Assembly (NCBI GenBank): GCA_034440635.1
Contig: JAOTON010001526.1
Location: 398,501-462,500 of the forward strand
Length of the DNA stretch: 64,000 bases
Direction: 5' to 3'
From: Lepas anatifera
Taxonomy: Eukaryota; Arthropoda; Thecostraca; Lepadidae
The notes under the pieces were generated by a model, which had not been told where the DNA came from, did not search any database, and saw only the letters and a list, made by a program, of their open reading frames with translations. Both the position numbers and the translations under genes were made by a program. This document shows, piece after piece, positions 1-11,790 of this stretch; the first letter of the stretch is position 1; each line of letters begins with the position of its first letter.

Positions 1-140
1 TTTGCCTAGTCAAGGTGACTGACGCCCAGCAGCGCGCACGCGGCGTACCGACGAGGGGCGAGGGTGTGAGACTGAGAAAGAATGAATGAGACGAGTGCTG
101 TGAGTGCTGTGTTGACTAGTTTGGACTGCTGATTGAAACG
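1..140 (+). other. Possible non-coding exon ending in a strong 5' splice site
   Basis: The first 140 bases are fairly GC-rich and have no long open frame. They end at a near-consensus donor (AACG|GTAAGT, intron starting at 141). This could be an untranslated exon of EcR or of an unrelated transcript. Only the donor supports it. Confidence 0.2.
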
Positions 141-3100
141 GTAAGTGCTACGAAGGGACTATTCGACCGTCAGGTCTGCATCCAGAATGCCCCGAAGCTC
201 GCTGGATGACTTCAACGACTTCAACCGAGACTTCAACCACTTCAGAAAGAATGACATTAAAGTCCATAAGGAAACTAGCATCAGTTTGAGCTCAAGGAAT
301 TCAGAAGAAGCTCTCTTCGTTGCAAGGAAGTAGGATTATTTCTTTGTGCAGCATTTTCTGTTTTTTCGCTCCCTCATTTGCTCTGGTTCAGATTTGGAAC
401 CAGCTTGTTTTGTTGTTGATTTTAGTTATTTTAAACTATCACTGCTTCCAAGCGTTAAGGAACAATCGAAATCTACTTTGATATTATACGGAATATTTCA
501 CTTTGCCGCTTTCACTTTGCCGCAATTCTAAAAAAAACAATAATTATGAAAAATAGCCCTGAAATCAGGAAATGACATGGTTTCCGCCTCGGGAGACTCA
601 GAACCAGCATGTTTTCTATATTTTCTTACAATGTGTGGCACCATCAAAACGGTGTATCTCCGGCGTCTGCAAAATAATACCTTTGTTTACAGGCGGGAAG
701 TAGACTCGCAGCTTAGACCTGAATATTCAATATTTGATCCTAACTTTCCCTTCAGAATGCCGAACCAAAGTAAAAGTGGCTCGCAAATAATTGTTATTTC
801 TTTGAACGAAAAATATCCTTGAACTTTGTACAGTTTGCCAACACGTAAAGCCGGTGAATTGAAGAAAAAACGGGCATATAGTAAGGGTGGTTCAATCAAA
901 AGCATGATATTTTCAATAAGTGAGATGGGCTTAAGATTTAGACCGATCATATGATTTGCAACCAGATGGAAAGGGATTCCTTCATGGCTTGAATTGAGAC
1001 CTCAAGGCCCGTTAATTTAAACTTTAAGTTGCGCGGAAATGTAATACAGAAAGCTTTGAGTGAAAGCTTTGAGTGACAAATGTCAGTAGTGGTTTCTCGA
1101 CACGCTCTACAAAACTGCTATCCCATTTAAAATTTGTAATAAAAGTGGGGCACTTCCTTTAACAGGTAGGTAGTACACACCATAATAAGTGTGCTGCATT
1201 TATGTAATAAGCAATATTTTGTTGTAATATAATAATATAATATTGTGCTGAACTGCACCTATGTAATAAGCAATGGACAAATTTAAGATATTTCCAAACA
1301 TTGGATGGAAACGACATCCGGTGTTCACAGCTATAGATGTAGCCACAACTGTAGTGAGCCATAAGCGATAGCAGGCAGGAGGCGAAGAACATGGGACTTA
1401 TCTTTACGTTTTAGTGTATGGCTACTCTGGAAAAATTAGCAGCCATTGAATCTACTGCATTGTCGTCCATATATCGTCCTTGGATAGCACTAGTTTTCCA
1501 ACACTTCGGACAGTGATAAACAAGCGCCAATCGTTAGTTTTTCCCTATGAGATGACAATTTTTACTGTCGTGGCTTATCACGGATTCGTTATCTGGGACC
1601 TCTCCTCGATATATCTTCAGAACGTGTTGGCATCAGAAAAGGACCATGAGCCACGGGAGGTTATAGGTGTGCTCTCTATCAGATCATGTCATTAATCAGC
1701 CCAGAGTTGACATAATAGTGATGTCTTCCACACGTAGTAGTTGGACCGATTCTCTCCCAGATAGGAGGCCGCTGACACGGGTACAGGACGCGTCGGTGAA
1801 AGCATTCGCCTGTCCTCCGCGATCGCAGCTGCCGGATTTCTGCCAAAAACTGTTCCCAAATCGGCACGATGGGACACAGCTGATAACCTTTGGAGCGTGA
1901 TATCCGAGTTTTGAACAGGTATTATCTTTTGAACCACTGTCTTCGCTTACCTACGTACGTTCATGCTGTATTTTTACACAAAGACGTAATACGCTCTTGT
2001 GAATTTAGATAATCATTACGCCGAAAGATCGTCAAACCTTGTTTTTCTTGTTGCTAGAAATCAAGGTCTCTTGTGGGGTGGTGTTCGTCGTGCGCTCCGG
2101 ATTGTAATCGATATTTTTATTTTCATCGGTCAATTAGCTTTGAGGTTCTTGATGTCGTTGTCATGGTTCCGAACCAGTCGCCCGCTTTTAATGGCTCACA
2201 ATCTCTAGAGCCAGCGCAGGTATCTTGTAGCAAAAACAGAAACCGTCAATCACGAGCGTCCTTATCGTTTTAAATCGCATTTGAAGCACCTGTGGCTTAA
2301 GACCGTGCAGGTCAAATCTTGCCAATCTATCTTATGTGTTATTTATCGACCACAATCATTATATTATTATTACATCAGTTCGGAGTTCCGTAGTTAACCA
2401 ATCGCAGCTATAAGTGAGGGGGAGAGGGAGTGAATCTTCAACATCTATTGTGGCAACCCTCCTCCCGGTGTCGTGCTTCTTGCCTTAGTTCTTGTTCTTG
2501 TTACTCAGGAGTTCACCTGGAACCCCCTCGCTCGACCTTTTGGATCCTGTTTGCTTCATCAGTTACTGGTAGTCGGCAGCTATGTGGGTCACCTGTCCTC
2601 TTCTGCATTTTATTCATCAGATGGCTCTGGTGGTGGTTGGTACCGGATCTTGACAGGCGCTCGGACAGATGATGAAATCACTGGTTTCCTGTTGCTGCTG
2701 ATTCGCGTTAGTACCTACCGTGAAGATAACGCTTCGCCTCTGATCAAAATTAAATTACATTTGCTTGTTTATTGTTTTTGCAGCGCTTGACTCCACATCC
2801 TCTGCAAATAACCATGGTTCCGACGGCTTCGATTTTGGGTTTGCGAGAAGTAAATGTTATGCAGCTACTTCGTATAAATCTACTTCTGACGAGAAGATTC
2901 TTGAGTCTTTGTATTATACGATGAGGAATTTGAAGATGTGATGCATAAGTCGTAAGCAACGCTGCAGGAGGTGCTGGCCCTGGTCTGGTGGGACTCTTAC
3001 TGGCCCCTGACATTGAAACTCTCCGGCTGGCTGGGTCTGCATTAGCATAACCAGTCGCACATCGAGTGTGATTAATGTGAAGTTGGCCTTTGCAAGCACG

Positions 3101-3756
3101 TATCTGACAACTAGCTGCGGACGGATATGTGGGGCCCACAACGAGTCGTAATCAGCCTCATGGTGTCGGCCTTTATGGGCGCCCGATATACGAGCTGATT
3201 GATTCTCAACGAGACACGATGTGGCGCAGTCAATACTTCGGGACGTGAGGGGAGGCTTATCAGCAACACGTCGAATAATGGCGCTTTCAGCGCGAGATAA
3301 AACAGGTTGCCACGTGGTGTACTTGCATGCCAAGCTGCTGCAACCGGCGGTGCGACGGACGAACGCGTGATGCCTTGTGTCTTCGGAGTCTGTCTCGTTT
3401 TTCACCTCCCAAGACGATCCCATCGCCCGTGGGGATCAGAGACAATCTTCTGGAAAGATCGTGCCGACTGGAGAGCTGTGCGCTGATGTTGTAGAGTCTT
3501 CTGAGAGTCCTTTATCCATTCAGGTTGGGCTTCAAAAAAGACCTCTGACGTCGAGAGATGTTTCCAGGCCACGCGGCCGGCGAGATTACCAACTGCTAGT
3601 TCACGCCCATGAACTGATCCTCCTCCACGTGTGATCCTCTGCGCTCCTTGTCTCAGTCGTGGCGATCTAGTCGTGTTACACCTGGTACACCTTCGCCAAT
3701 GGGTAGGTCCCGTTCGCGAGTGCCTCGTTGACGTCATCGCCATGACGTCACCTCAG
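141..3756. other. Stretch without a supportable gene upstream of the EcR exons
   Basis: Many short frames occur but none resembles a known family or has paired splice signals. The EcR DNA-binding domain and hinge are not here, so those exons should lie upstream of the window. A degenerate frame around 3630-3740 (RGDLVVLH, then W-x-GP) is faintly like the C-terminal end of a Ty3/Gypsy integrase. That is not enough to call an element. Confidence 0.5.
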
Positions 3757-3909
3757 GCTCTGGTGTCTTCGAGTGGCGAAGATTCGGAGCAGCACTTTCG
3801 GCGCATCACCCAGATGACGATCCTGACCATTGAACTGATCGTCGAGTTCAGCAAATGTCTGACAGGCTTCGATAGCCTGTTGAAGGACGACCAGATTCTG
3901 CTTCTTAAG
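3757..3909 (+). CDS. EcR: EcR exon encoding LBD helix 3
   Basis: The reading frame starts after an acceptor CCTCAG| and runs in phase 0 to CTTAAG|GTACCG. It encodes the helix 3 block and GFDSLLKDDQILLLK. A second acceptor at 3771-3772 (TCGAG|TGG) would shorten the exon by 16 bases, so the left edge is uncertain. The right edge is fixed by the exact continuation into the next exon. Confidence 0.85.
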
Positions 3910-6900
3910 GTACCGCCGCCAAGCAGAGCAACGGAATTTGTATGAAAACGCCGGTTGCATCAACGTTGCAAATGAGATTTGTAGAAGCTCAGCATGTTGG
4001 GCGCGCGTTTGTGGTAAACCAATCTATGGGTGGATCAAGGAGATAATTAATGTTATTCTGTGCATCAACTAAATATGGTCGGGGTGGTGAATATTTTCTT
4101 TTTTGCTCACTTAGCCTAGTCGGCGCACATAACTATTATTATTTTGGCGTGCACTCCCTGTTTCAAATTAAGTAGGCGCCCGGTGTCAAACGAGTAGAAA
4201 AGGGACCGGCATTGGGCGCCGGCGACTTCGTGCGTCGCTCGCACAAGCCGAAACATTAGAACGGACGGAAAACAGCTGGTCTGAGATTCAGGGCACTGGA
4301 TGAGCTGACGTTCTTTCCAAAGAGGGGCTATCTCGTAGACGGGGTGATATGCAAGTGAGATAGGGTCTGGTTGGTCAATTTGCTGAATTGCCCGTATTCA
4401 GATTGGGACAGCTTGGATGAGCGTGAGTCCAACCTCCAGGGCGGGAGACTGCCTGCCGTGTCCCATCTGAACCGGTGGCAAAGTTCCTTAACACGCCCAA
4501 GCGGATACACCCTGTAATTCCCATCTGTTCAGGCAAACAATTTCACCTAGTTTATATCACTGAAATTAAACGATGAAACAATGGGAAACAATGAAAAATT
4601 ATTGAGGTCCAATAATTATAGGTGATTATGGAAATTATAGTTGATTTCCTCCATATTTGGTTCTCATGGCGTATCGATGCCCGTATTCCGTTGCATCGTT
4701 CTGCATTTTGACCCTTATGCACTGCATCCTTTGATATTGATGGGGCTGAATGGAAAATTTCACATGGTCGAGAGCCTGCTTCAGGCAGTGGACCATCGGC
4801 ACGTCAAAATGAGCCGCTCTTTTGTAAAGCAGATGGGCCAATGCAGCAAAAAGACAGTCTGCTCCTCGGTTTGATGTCATGGAACCGTTTTCTAAGTCAT
4901 TCTACCCACGTCGATAGTTTCATCTTTGTTTCCTTTCGGACGTCCACTGGATGAAAATAACAAACAAAGTAAGAAACGAACTATGCTTTGTGGGTATATT
5001 ATTTTTGTATTTGATTCCGTAACCTAGGTCAGCTCTTAAAATAACACATACAATATGTTGTTTATAAATCAAAGCACTGATAAAATACATATAGCACTGA
5101 TATGACACTGACAACAAATTCATATAGCACTGATGCATATTACACTGGTCTTAGATGACATTACACCTGTCTACCGGTTTGCTGCTGTCTAAGCACTGCA
5201 TTGACCTAAACGCATGCGTTGCTGATTAATACATATTTAATCTGAAATTTATAATGTATAGTGGCGCTATAGCTTCATATTTTTGCTTAGTGTAAGTCGG
5301 AAAAAAACAAGGAAAACGAACGTGATGGAAACACTGTCGCGGTAAGTAAGGGGACACCTACACGGGTTTTGAAAGGTAAGATCACTCTAGCTGTGAATGT
5401 GTGAATGACTGTTTGTGCTGTGTGAAAGTGACTGAGCCGGTCATGTGGTATTTTGATATGTTTATTATAATTAATCTTTTTTGTATCAAACTTTTTTACC
5501 TTGTGACGGCAGAGGCAATGGAAAGCTCTTGCCGTCTTTCCACCCTACTAAAATCACATTGGATGTATTTTTGTGGGCAATGTTTCACGTCTGAAAGTAA
5601 GTTTTTATGGCATTGGTTTGGAAATATAGCCCAAATTCTGTTAATGACGTCAAAGTCAGCCCAGTCACCGCGCGTGATTGAGCTTTTAAACCCACATATA
5701 GCCAAAGAAGCTGAAGTGCCCTTAAACACCGGGCTATTAAACTCACTGAGTATGCAAAAGCCCATGACATAACGCTGGCTTCTCTTTTTACATCGGCCCA
5801 TTCTAGAACTGCTACGAGACCCTATCTCTACATTCTTTTCACCGTGTTCCCACCACCAGGAGTGCTCCAGCGAGGTCATGATGCTGCGGTGCGCGCGGAG
5901 GTACGACGAAGACACCGAGTCCATCGTCTTCGCCAACAACTACCCCTACACCCGCGAGGCCTACGAGAGGGCCGGCCTCGACTCCAGCACCATCGACCAG
6001 AACTTCAAGTTCTGTAAAAAGATGTGTAAAATGAAGGTGGACAACGCCGAGTACGCCCTGCTCACTGCCATCGATATCTTCTCAGGTGGGCAGCTCGGGT
6101 GTGGCCTCGTGACACTCAGGGGTTCGGTGGTTTTAGTTGAGAGTAATGTTTTTGTAAAAGTCTCTGAGTCATGTCATATGCACGCTCTTCGTGTTGGACA
6201 TGCATAGTTATTATTATAGGTATGCATAACGTATTAACCTGGCACCATCTCTGCTGTCCAACGGAAGAAAAGCGTATGCCACATTAGGAATATATTTACA
6301 AAAAATTACTTCATGGGTCATCTATGTTGTCCAAAGCCTTGGATTGTGACACTCACTGTGACATCATAATCAGTGTGTAATCAAGACCAAGAAATAGTTT
6401 GCATAATCCGAGCTCAATCTTGTTTCTTCGGAAAGTTATAAATACAAACGCATTCGAGAAGATCTTTGGTTATCTCATTATTTACTTGACCTCGAAAAAG
6501 TTCGCGGCGTGCCGATTTGTCTTCCGAGATATGTCGAGTGATGCTTAAGAACTTGATGAAGCTTGTCTAAAAATTAAAGGCACACCCTTGTTGGTCTACC
6601 ACATTTTAGAAGCGTCTTACAGAGGCTTGTAAATCACTTTATAACTCGTTGACCGGACCACGACAAAAGTGCTCCAGATTGATCACATTACGGGTATCCA
6701 AACCGATACGACTCGCATTCAAAACTACTCAAAACCCTTCGCGGAAAGCCGAGGAGGTCCAGTCGGACCTTCCGCGCCATACGGGGTTAAGCCGTCATGC
6801 TGAAAGATATGGTCAAGCTACATTAAAGTTCAGTTTACCGCTTTGATGTGCCTCACAAGAGGATTGGTACACGAAGGCGCTGAAGTGAGATAACTGGCAA

Positions 6901-7960
6901 TCCTACATGCGTAAGGTGTGAAGATCCTCTTTGTGAGGTTTTTCCGGCGCCAAGTGTCGGATCAGGCTCATCAGACGCCGCCTTGTTTCGCGCCGTTGGT
7001 TTTGATAAGTCGCAGTCCCGGTAGAAGTACGAATGTAGGCGCGGTCTTCCTATCTGAATCCAGCTCGTTTTGAAAGATCAGTTTGTCGGGGGCATGCGAG
7101 TGGTATCAAAATGAGCTTAGATCCTAATCCGACGAGGTTTGGGCTTAGTTTTTTTATTTTTGTTCCTTTTAATTTTTTTGTTTTGGATTTGGAGTGTATT
7201 GGTTGGAGTTAGCGGGGTAGTTGCTGCAGGATTGAACAGCGCCGAAACGCGTATGCTTATGCAGCTTATGCTTAGATATGCATCTATGTTTATGTAGGTA
7301 TATCTGGATTGCAAATATTCTAGCCTCCACTCTAGCTGCCTAATTCATGGACTCGGTGACGTCATCGGTGACCAGGACTTGGTGACGTCATCGGTGACCA
7401 ACCGAGTCCACGCCGGGGTCCTTCGGCAGTTTAAGCCTATTCCAGTTACGTGTTTTGGGGCGGACGTGGAAACAACTTTGGCTTCAATCATCATAAAAGG
7501 GGTTCTGTTTAAACTCTTAGTTTCTGCTCGATAGGAAACCGGGGAGATTTCTTTCCTCAGAAAATCTCAAAATTTAGTAAAACCTGAAACCGCTCGGTGA
7601 GCAGGGCAATGTGGGTTTTCTGGTCTATAACTGGTTACGCGGTGAACCGTCACGTTTGGCCTATCTGACCTCTCCCTGCGCCTCGCGTTCACCCCGACCT
7701 TGTTGTCACCGGCAGACCGGTGTATGCTCCAAGAGCCGGACAAGGTGGAACGGATACAGTCCATCTACGTGGAGGCGCTGCGGTCGTACGTCGACTACCA
7801 GAGGCCGCACCCCACCGGCGTCATCTTCGCCAAGCTGCTCAGCGTGCTGACTGAGGTCCGCCAGCTGGGCAAGCTCAACACCGAACTCTGCTGGTCGCTC
7901 AAACTGAAGCAGCGGGTGCTGCCGCCGTTCCTGCACGAAATCTGGGACGTGCCGGCCTAG
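3757..7960 (+). CDS. EcR: Ecdysone receptor, ligand-binding domain (last three exons of a partial gene)
   Basis: This nuclear receptor (NR1H group) binds 20-hydroxyecdysone as a heterodimer with RXR/USP and switches moulting genes in the nucleus. Three exons join in frame (3757-3909, 5860-6085, 7716-7960; intron phases 0 and 1) to give 207 residues and a stop. Family hallmarks are visible in order: RRITQMTILTIELIVEFSK (helix 3), then CSSEVMMLRCARRYD, SIVFANNYPYTREAY, KVDNAEYALLTAI, GVIFAKLLSVLTEVR, and the AF-2 helix LPPFLHEIWDV. The protein ends two residues after AF-2, so there is no F domain. The A/B, DNA-binding and hinge regions lie upstream of the window. The segment between helices 5 and 7 (RCMLQEPDKVERIQ) differs from the usual insect and decapod GWKVEKIQ version, so the protein is divergent but intact. 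The family call is secure; the start of the first listed exon is my best choice of acceptor. Confidence 0.93.
3910..5859 (+). other. EcR: EcR intron (phase 0)
   Basis: This is 1.95 kb without coding signal on the + strand. Around 5325-5341 an ATG and five codons run into a consensus donor (CGCG|GTAAGT); this could be a minor alternative exon but has no other support. The 3' end has a good pyrimidine tract and CCACCAG|. Confidence 0.7.
5860..6085 (+). CDS. EcR: EcR exon encoding LBD helices 4-7
   Basis: The exon starts with GAG after CACCAG and encodes ECSSEVMMLRCARRYD and onward. It ends in phase 1 at TTCTCAG|GTGGGC. The split codon G|AC joins the next exon to give FSD, as in other EcR proteins. 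Confidence 0.93.
6086..7715 (+). other. EcR: EcR intron (phase 1)
   Basis: This is 1.63 kb with no coding exon seen. It contains the CRE-bearing duplication at 7349-7409. Confidence 0.7.
7349..7409. repeat. Duplicated TGACGTCA-containing repeat with inverted flanks
   Basis: Two copies of GGTGACGTCATCGGTGACC lie head to tail, flanked by GGACTCGG and its complement CCGAGTCC, so the whole piece can also fold back. Each copy holds a perfect CRE/ATF site (TGACGTCA). It lies 300 bp upstream of the last EcR exon. A regulatory role is only inferred. Confidence 0.55.
7716..7960 (+). CDS. EcR: EcR last coding exon (helices 7-12, AF-2)
   Basis: The exon begins after ACCGGCAG| with AC CGG TGT, which completes the Asp codon. 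It covers IQSIYVEALRSYVDYQRPHP, the helix 9-10 block and the AF-2 motif, and stops at TAG 7958-7960. Confidence 0.93.
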
Positions 7961-9600
7961 TGGCGGTCCGCCAGAGTGAGTGTGACAGATCAGTGCCTTG
8001 GCCGTGCACGCCGTGTGACGTCACGTGACGCACAGCGTGTGACGCCGCCACTGGACGCTGTGCTGTGTATGTGGCGTCATTGGAGAGGCGCGGTGCGGCG
8101 CGACGGGGCGGAGTGTTGTATTCCTGTGTCGGCGCGGCGCCGCCACGCGCTCACGTGTGTATTTTTGTAGCTGCACTATCCATTGTTATGTGACACATCT
8201 CATTTTGTGTACAAACTTGTATGATTTACATCTTGCGCATCCGTTTATGATCGTGCTATGTTGCTCGAGCGCCCTGTCCCTATTTATTCTGGTTTTATCC
8301 GCGCTAGAAGTTGTCCCCCACTGTTCCCTCTTCCATCTCTGCCTGTGCAAACACTCTAGCAGTGCTATTTTACGTTGGCAAAGAGGTGTTTGTGCAATAT
8401 TGACACCAAATCTCGGAAGAGTGGCTCCATACTGGCCGCAGGCGGTGGCACGGTCGCCGCTGCCTGGACGCTGGGCGGAAGGGGGATGCGCGGCGCTGCT
8501 GGAACGTTCTCGACAGCTCCATAATCATGTCAGGGGCGGGGCGGTCGCCCTTGCCCCGCCCATTCGCTGGGGGCGCCATGTCCAGGCGAAACACGAGGTT
8601 GTGACTATTCGTTCTCTTGAGCGCGTGCTGATATTAGTGTTGCTGAGCGGCTGTGCGCATGCGTGACGGTGTGAGTGATGGGGTGAAAGCATGCCGCTAC
8701 CGTGGATCCTAGAATGCGATAAATTCTCTGGTCGAACTGGTTATACTAAAATAGTATCGCGATTTTCTGTATGAAATTGGAAAACAGACGGTCTGGTCTT
8801 CCTAGAGAGCTGTGAGGTGCCCGTGCGTTTACTCCCTGCCCAAAGTTGTTCAACGAATTATTGGAGCAGGCATCCCTATTCCTGTGCGATGCGATTTGTT
8901 TTTAAAATTCCTGTCTGCCATCTGTTTTTATTCATATTGCAGGGTCTGAAGCATAGGGTGCTCGCATTCTGTATTTTTACAGTGTAGAGTTGAAAAGCGG
9001 GGCGTATGCATTGTTGAAATACGGTTACTTAGACCAATTAAACGTAATTTCTAAGTCTCCATGATCCAATGTTCTCGCAAAAAAGATCCAATCTTTGCTT
9101 TTTTATCAAGCCGAGCTTCAGGTGCGTACTCAGACTTTCTCGAACAACGTTTATCGCGGTTGAAACCGTATAAGATTCCCGCAGCACATTTAAAATGGTA
9201 AGATGCTGAGTCGACAGGAGGTAAACCGTTCAGGCGACTTAAATAGTGTTGAATGCAATGGCCAGTTATGTTCCGAACAAGAGACAAGTATAATCCTAGA
9301 ATCAGTTCTTTCTTGCGGGGCTAATTATTAGTATGAATCATGTCTGTGCCACGCACGCGGTCGAATGATCCCGCAAGTATAATATCCGCAAAATCATGGG
9401 AAATGATTTGTCTCCCGCACCATCCTGGGCCGAAGGTCAAGATTCTAACTATCCCTTTCTTAACTGTATGAGGTGGGCATGAGCAGAAAAAAGGAGCGAA
9501 CTGCCCAATCATGCATTTTGAACGTGTGAATTTAGTAACGTAAAATTCAGCTAGCATAGCGTCGAATCACGTTTTTGGTGAAACAGCCGACAATTTCTCG
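7961..9600 (+). other. EcR: Probable EcR 3' UTR and downstream DNA
   Basis: The first 700 bases are GC-rich and probably transcribed as 3' UTR. The 169-codon open frame at 8157-8666 has no family resemblance and reads like chance. I see no convincing poly(A) signal close to the stop; the best AATAAA in this direction is at 10135-10140, but it may belong to an LTR. Confidence 0.4.
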
Positions 9601-9604
9601 GCGT

Positions 9605-10175
9605 TACGTGATAACCTTTAGGTTTTGGCAGACGTCAGGTAACCTGAAACAATAGCGCTCGCCACGGTCTGGTCCCCCAACGTCTGCTTGGCCTTTCAAT
9701 GGCAGTGACTCCTTTGGCGCCAACAGTTTCGGCGCCATTTTCGTCCGAGCGGCCGTTGACCACCCTGTAGTGCGCCTCGCACCACCCGGCCGTTGCCAAA
9801 AGTACAAACGCGTTCGTATATATAACTGCACCGGTGCCCCACTATTTGGAGTATAGGGCCCGTCAGAGAAGCCAGTCAGTCACCCCTCACACACACACAT
9901 AGAGCCACACATGAACAGACACACCTCATTTGTACATAGGCAGTCATACGCTGTACCTGTGGAGACGTTTTGGCGAGCTGGTGTCTGTGTACTGATGAGC
10001 GACTGAACTGAGCGAGCGAGTGGAGAGCGAGACGCCGCGAGCGAGTCAGAACTTAGTGTTCGTACGCTGCGGACTATCAGAGCGTGTGGGTTTTATAAGC
10101 AAGGGAACGGTTTAGTCCTCTTTTATTTTTGTCCAATAAACTGTATATGTGCGAGCATGTAGCGCGTTGTTTGCT
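9605..10175 (+). mobile_element. Candidate solo LTR of a retrotransposon
   Basis: The piece has the order expected of an LTR. A TATA box (TATATATA at 9817-9824) is followed by TCAGT initiator-like motifs at 9863-9880. Then come about 250 bases of short CA- and GAGCGAG-rich sequence and a poly(A) signal AATAAA at 10135-10140 followed by a GT-rich tail. No second LTR, primer-binding site or pol frame is nearby. The ends are not defined. It could instead be an ordinary promoter with a short transcript. Confidence 0.3.
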
Positions 10176-11302
10176 GTTGGCATATGGAGTATGGTGAGAA
10201 GTTGAAACCCAGCGTGTGATGCTGAAGATATGGGATCGATGTTCAAGTCGTCAAGTGGTCACGTACCTTCCATGGGCGCATACAGACACACCAGTTCCCT
10301 TGAATCCCTGCCTGTATTCATATTGAAGGGATCACTTGCCGACAAACCAATATCTGTAGCGTCCTTTTTGGCACCAGGAGATGAGGTGAGGCGAGGTTAC
10401 TATTTCGGTCGATGCGGAGCGACCGCTTCAAACGTAATTACCCCGTCAATAAGTATGAATTATCCAGTGGCTTTGAAACAATGGTTGTATTGATGACAAC
10501 ACCAGACTAACTATTGTTACGAAATATCGTCACTAATAAAGGGATCGCTCTTCCAAGCGTTATTCGTACCCACAAATAAACAAACACCAACCGGGTCAAC
10601 ACACAAAACTGCATTGGAAACCGGTAACAGAGCAAGAGCGTGCTTGATCTAGACCGCCGAGCAATGAGATCGATCACAGGGGAGGCTTCCATTTATCTGG
10701 ATGCTATCACGGGTATGTCTGCAGCGAGAAATCAGCCAAATAAGACGTCTGACGACGATGGATTCGCACAAACTGAGTATCACGTGCTCAGAAACGACGC
10801 CCCCTCCCCAAAGTCCATAGAGGTCAGTGGCAGATACAAGGGGGGCTAGGGGTGTTCAAGCCCCTCCCAAATATCCGAAAGCCTATAGTAAATGTATAGG
10901 CGGAGTCTGATCTGAGGCAATGGTGTGGAAAGCTCCAGCCCCATATCCCCCGAAATGAAGTCCTGGATCCGCCGCTGCTAGATGTTATTGATGTCTGCCC
11001 TTGGACGACTAGTTAACAGCTATGGTTAGCAGACAAAGAAGACGACTATATCTCTTAAAAATAACACCTTGCACCTCGTATGGATTTCAGGTTGAGAACC
11101 GAGCGAAAAAACATTCGAACATTTACAGAGACTTAAAATATATTTAATAGACATGCCAACCAGACTTGACAGCAGACACGGGTTTGAGAGACAGTTGCCA
11201 GAAGTGACATGTCGTGCCATGTCATGACGTTTGAATGTAATCCAATAAACATTAATGTTAAACATTCGACCTAAAAATGCAGGTTCCTAGAGGATTTGAC
11301 AG
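10176..11302. other. Intergenic stretch, nothing supportable
   Basis: Only short chance frames are present. The part near 10840-10980 has the CCCCTCCC and GGATCCGCC flavour of degraded repeats seen elsewhere in the window (12.9 and 62.1 kb). Confidence 0.4.
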
Positions 11303-11790
11303 TCATCGGTGAAACCGTCTCCGTGTAGATTTCTGCCTGAATCGGTCCCTTTCCACGTGGCACCAGGCACGGAACTCTCTCTTCATTTCGTCCAACTGGA
11401 AGAAGATGGGGTTCATAGAGGCCAATCGTGCCCTGGTCTCCATGTCCTCGGCTCTCTGGAACAACGGACACCCGCTGTTACAACGCTCCGGGTTTTCCAG
11501 CGTACGTCTACCTACTGTTCAAGCAAGTCCGACCAAAAACAGTCAATTAGCAGACCCGAGGTCAAAATCTGCCCTGTCTTTAAAATGCGTCAACGTCAAG
11601 ACCATCATAGTACGCTGACGCCGTGAATTCATATATTTTTTACAGACAGTTTGGGGGACATTTTTGGTCTCCAGCCCTTCAGATTTTCATACACCGGCGA
11701 CTAGTGCCTTTCGAGTATGAGTATTGAATAACTGAGGACTTTCTTCGTCTCGCCTCAGCTCTTGTGCCCTTTGCTGAAGGCTGTTGTTGC
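11303..11790 (-). CDS. Last two exons of an unrecognised minus-strand gene
   Basis: Two minus-strand blocks splice in frame. Exon 11790-11695 (acceptor TTCGCAG|, donor GCCG|GTGTAT, phase 1 on both sides) reads NNSLQQRAQELRRDEESPQL and continues FNTHTRKALVAG. Exon 11514-11303 (acceptor AACAG|; alternative TAG| three bases further) reads RRTLENPERCNSGCPLFQRA, then DMETRARLASMNPIFFQLDE, and ends at TGA 11303-11305. The protein is hydrophilic, rich in Arg and Glu, probably helical, and has two close cysteines (CNSGC). I do not recognise the family. Upstream exons were not found before 13.0 kb, so the gene is incomplete as seen. It is called real because splice sites, phases and amino-acid composition agree. 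Confidence 0.45.

Noticed and set aside
3480..3745. Ty3/Gypsy integrase remnant
   Set aside because: Only RGDLVVLH and a W-x-GP spacing are suggestive; the rest does not align and both strands are broken.
5325..5341. Alternative first exon encoding METLSR before a GTAAGT donor
   Set aside because: Five codons and a donor are too little; no supporting promoter or conservation can be seen.
8157..8666. 169-codon frame after the EcR stop
   Set aside because: Lies in the probable 3' UTR; Cys/Leu-rich, no domain and no conserved start.
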